Assembly (NCBI GenBank): GCA_035555315.1
Contig: DATMGU010000001.1
Location: 1 to 32,883 of the forward strand
DNA from: DATMGU01 sp035555315
GTDB taxonomy: Bacteria; Pseudomonadota; Alphaproteobacteria; ATCC43930; CGMCC-115725
DNA: 32,883 nt
Reading direction: 5' to 3'
The notes under the pieces are model-generated. The model did not search any database. It worked only from the letters and a program-made list of their open reading frames with translations, and was not told the origin of the DNA. Of this stretch, positions 31,736-32,883 are shown piece after piece. The position numbers and the translations under genes were made by a program. Every line of letters begins with the position of its first letter. Position 1 is the first letter of the stretch.

Positions 31736-32331
31736 CGGAACGCCCCCAGCTTTGGGTGTTCGCGGGTCCGAACGGCGCCGGCAAATCAACGCTCGTCGCC
31801 CGTTTTCATGTGCCCGATAGAATGACGGTGGTGAACCCCGACACGATCGCTCGGGAACTCAAGCCCGATCACCGAGGCGAACCGGCGATCATGCTCAAGG
31901 CCGGACGACTCGCAACGTCCGAACGCCGAACGTTGATCCAGCGCGGCCAACATCTCGCCATCGAGACCACGCTTACCGGCCATAGCGAACTGCGCGTGAT
32001 GGCGGAGGCACACGCGGCTGGGTACAAGATCACCCTCGTATTCCTCGGACTAGACGATGCTCTCACATCGCTCGCCCGGGTTCGCGAGCGGGTAGCTCGC
32101 GGCGGGCACGACGTTCCGGTTCCGATCATCCTGCGCCGCTACGCCAAGAGCCTGGCCAGCCTGCCGGCCGCCATCGACCTCGCCGACCGCTGCTTCATCC
32201 TCGACAATAGCCAAAGTCGCCACCGGCTCCTGGTCACCATCGACCAAGGCAAGATCAGGCACCCGAGCCGGCAATTGCCCGGCTGGGCTAAAAAGATCAT
32301 CGAAGCCATCCAACGGGATGGCGTTTCGTAA
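31732..32331 (+). CDS. Zeta-toxin-like P-loop kinase (COG4185 type)
   Basis: A 199-residue protein starting at GTG 31732. The P-loop GPNGAGKST (12-20), PDTIARE with Asp37, IETTLTG (78-84) and the RVRERVARGGHDVP segment (116-129) followed by RRYAKSL match the Zeta-toxin/UDP-GlcNAc-kinase-like group. Canonical Zeta toxins phosphorylate UDP-activated amino sugars and block cell-wall synthesis; whether this subgroup does so is not established. It is shorter than classical Zeta. The small upstream gene is its likely partner. It ends 34 bases before a convergent unknown gene. Confidence 0.85.
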   Translation: MTERPQLWVFAGPNGAGKSTLVARFHVPDRMTVVNPDTIARELKPDHRGEPAIMLKAGRLATSERRTLIQRGQHLAIETTLTGHSELRVMAEAHAAGYKITLVFLGLDDALTSLARVRERVARGGHDVPVPIILRRYAKSLASLPAAIDLADRCFILDNSQSRHRLLVTIDQGKIRHPSRQLPGWAKKIIEAIQRDGVS

Positions 32332-32365
32332 GGGCTGGATGGGCGCGGTCCGGCTGGCGGCGTAC

Positions 32366-32883
32366 TCACCCTGATGGCGGGTCGCTCCCCGTCGCGGGGT
32401 GCGGCAGTTTGTAATGCCGGTACCAGGTATCGGCCGACCAGGGTGCCGCGGACGGTTCCTCGGTGCCGGCCCCGTCCGGCGCGGTCTCCGCTTCGGAGAT
32501 TTCCCTGGCGGGTTGGCCCGTATCAGGCTCGGCGGCTTCGACCTCCTCCTCGGCTTCGGCCTCCTCCTCCTCATCTTCCTCAGCCTCGCCGTCTTCCTCG
32601 TCTTCGGCATAAGGCGATCCCGGCGCCTTGGTGCGGGCTTCCTCCACCGCCCAATGATCTTCCGCCCAGCGGCGCCAATTCGGATCGAGCCCCAGATCCC
32701 AGCAGATCCGGGCGATGATCTCGCCGATCGGATGACTGCCGATATCGGTCTCGACATCCTCGTCTTCCAGCCGCTCCCGCAGCTCTCTTTCCCGCTGGTA
32801 GGCCTTGATCCCGGTGAGCTCGGCATTGATCGCCTGCTTCACGATGCGCCCGACCTGGGCCTTGCGCCGGTGCCGGCGATCCG
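32366..32883 (-). CDS. Acidic protein of unknown function, 5' end missing
   Basis: The frame enters from the right edge (an internal GTG at 32842 is not necessarily the start) and covers at least 171 residues. The visible part begins with a basic RRHRRKAQVGR segment, then a helical charged region (ELTGIKAYQRERELRERLEDED), a conserved-looking IGEIIARICWDLGLDPNW, and a strongly acidic tract of Glu and Asp. It ends with WYRHYKLPHPATG. No family is recognised. The basic-then-acidic layout is unusual but could fit a nucleic-acid-associated protein. Confidence 0.65.
   Translation of the reverse strand, partial: DRRHRRKAQVGRIVKQAINAELTGIKAYQRERELRERLEDEDVETDIGSHPIGEIIARICWDLGLDPNWRRWAEDHWAVEEARTKAPGSPYAEDEEDGEAEEDEEEEAEAEEEVEAAEPDTGQPAREISEAETAPDGAGTEEPSAAPWSADTWYRHYKLPHPATGSDPPSG

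Overview
The window is high-GC DNA from an alphaproteobacterium, most likely a Rhodospirillales/Acetobacterales-type organism. That placement rests on gene content and order: dgt-argS-SPOR-nagZ-(M50)-scpA-scpB, tatB-tatC, serS-surE-pcm-LysM/M23, a DUF815 ATPase, yajC-secD-Mth938, and a squalene/phytoene-synthase-like gene. No 16S or other RNA gene is visible, so the lineage is an inference.

Layout. Positions 1-2529 (minus) hold most of a large cysteine-rich FAD/NAD(P) oxidoreductase that runs off the left edge, with a recognisable promoter. Positions 2657-7050 are an accessory island. It contains a small cupin, a divergent acetylpolyamine amidohydrolase-type deacetylase, a four-repeat DUF347 membrane protein, and a minus-strand unit in which an intact class III aminotransferase lies between two internally deleted gene remnants: a second deacetylase and a family 5 solute-binding protein. 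Positions 7152-8719 hold a divergent pair: an NDUFAF6-like squalene/phytoene synthase homologue and an iron-type superoxide dismutase with a clear terminator. Positions 8836-11078 hold a LysE exporter, a DUF1349 protein, a TetR regulator and a tiny membrane ORF.

Positions 11094-31277 form a conserved housekeeping backbone, almost all on the minus strand. It covers Sec accessory proteins (yajC, secD), an Mth938/NDUFAF3-like protein, a DUF815 ATPase on plus, envelope and repair genes (LysM/M23 lipoprotein, pcm, surE), serS, twin-arginine export (tatB, tatC), chromosome condensation (scpA, scpB), a site-2 protease, nagZ, a SPOR protein, argS and dgt. An orphan solute-binding protein and nagB-nagA are inserted between tatC and serS. 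With nagZ nearby, the window encodes a plausible peptidoglycan amino-sugar salvage route. Two expected partners are not in their usual places: no secF follows secD, and the tatA slot holds only a very short single-helix protein. The right end (31502-32331) carries a two-gene unit, a 77-residue protein overlapping a Zeta-toxin-like P-loop protein, followed by the C-terminal part of an acidic unknown protein.

A recurring small-scale feature is imperfect tandem duplication with a 14-18 bp period at gene boundaries (13701, 20062, 23322, 25582, 31310, 31378). No tRNA, rRNA, CRISPR array, transposase or attachment site was recognised. Apart from the remnants described, no gene-free stretch exceeds 300 bases; the longest is 13550-13843, between yajC and the DUF815 gene, which holds one of the repeat arrays. 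Many long open frames antisense to the real genes are coding shadows caused by high GC and were left out.
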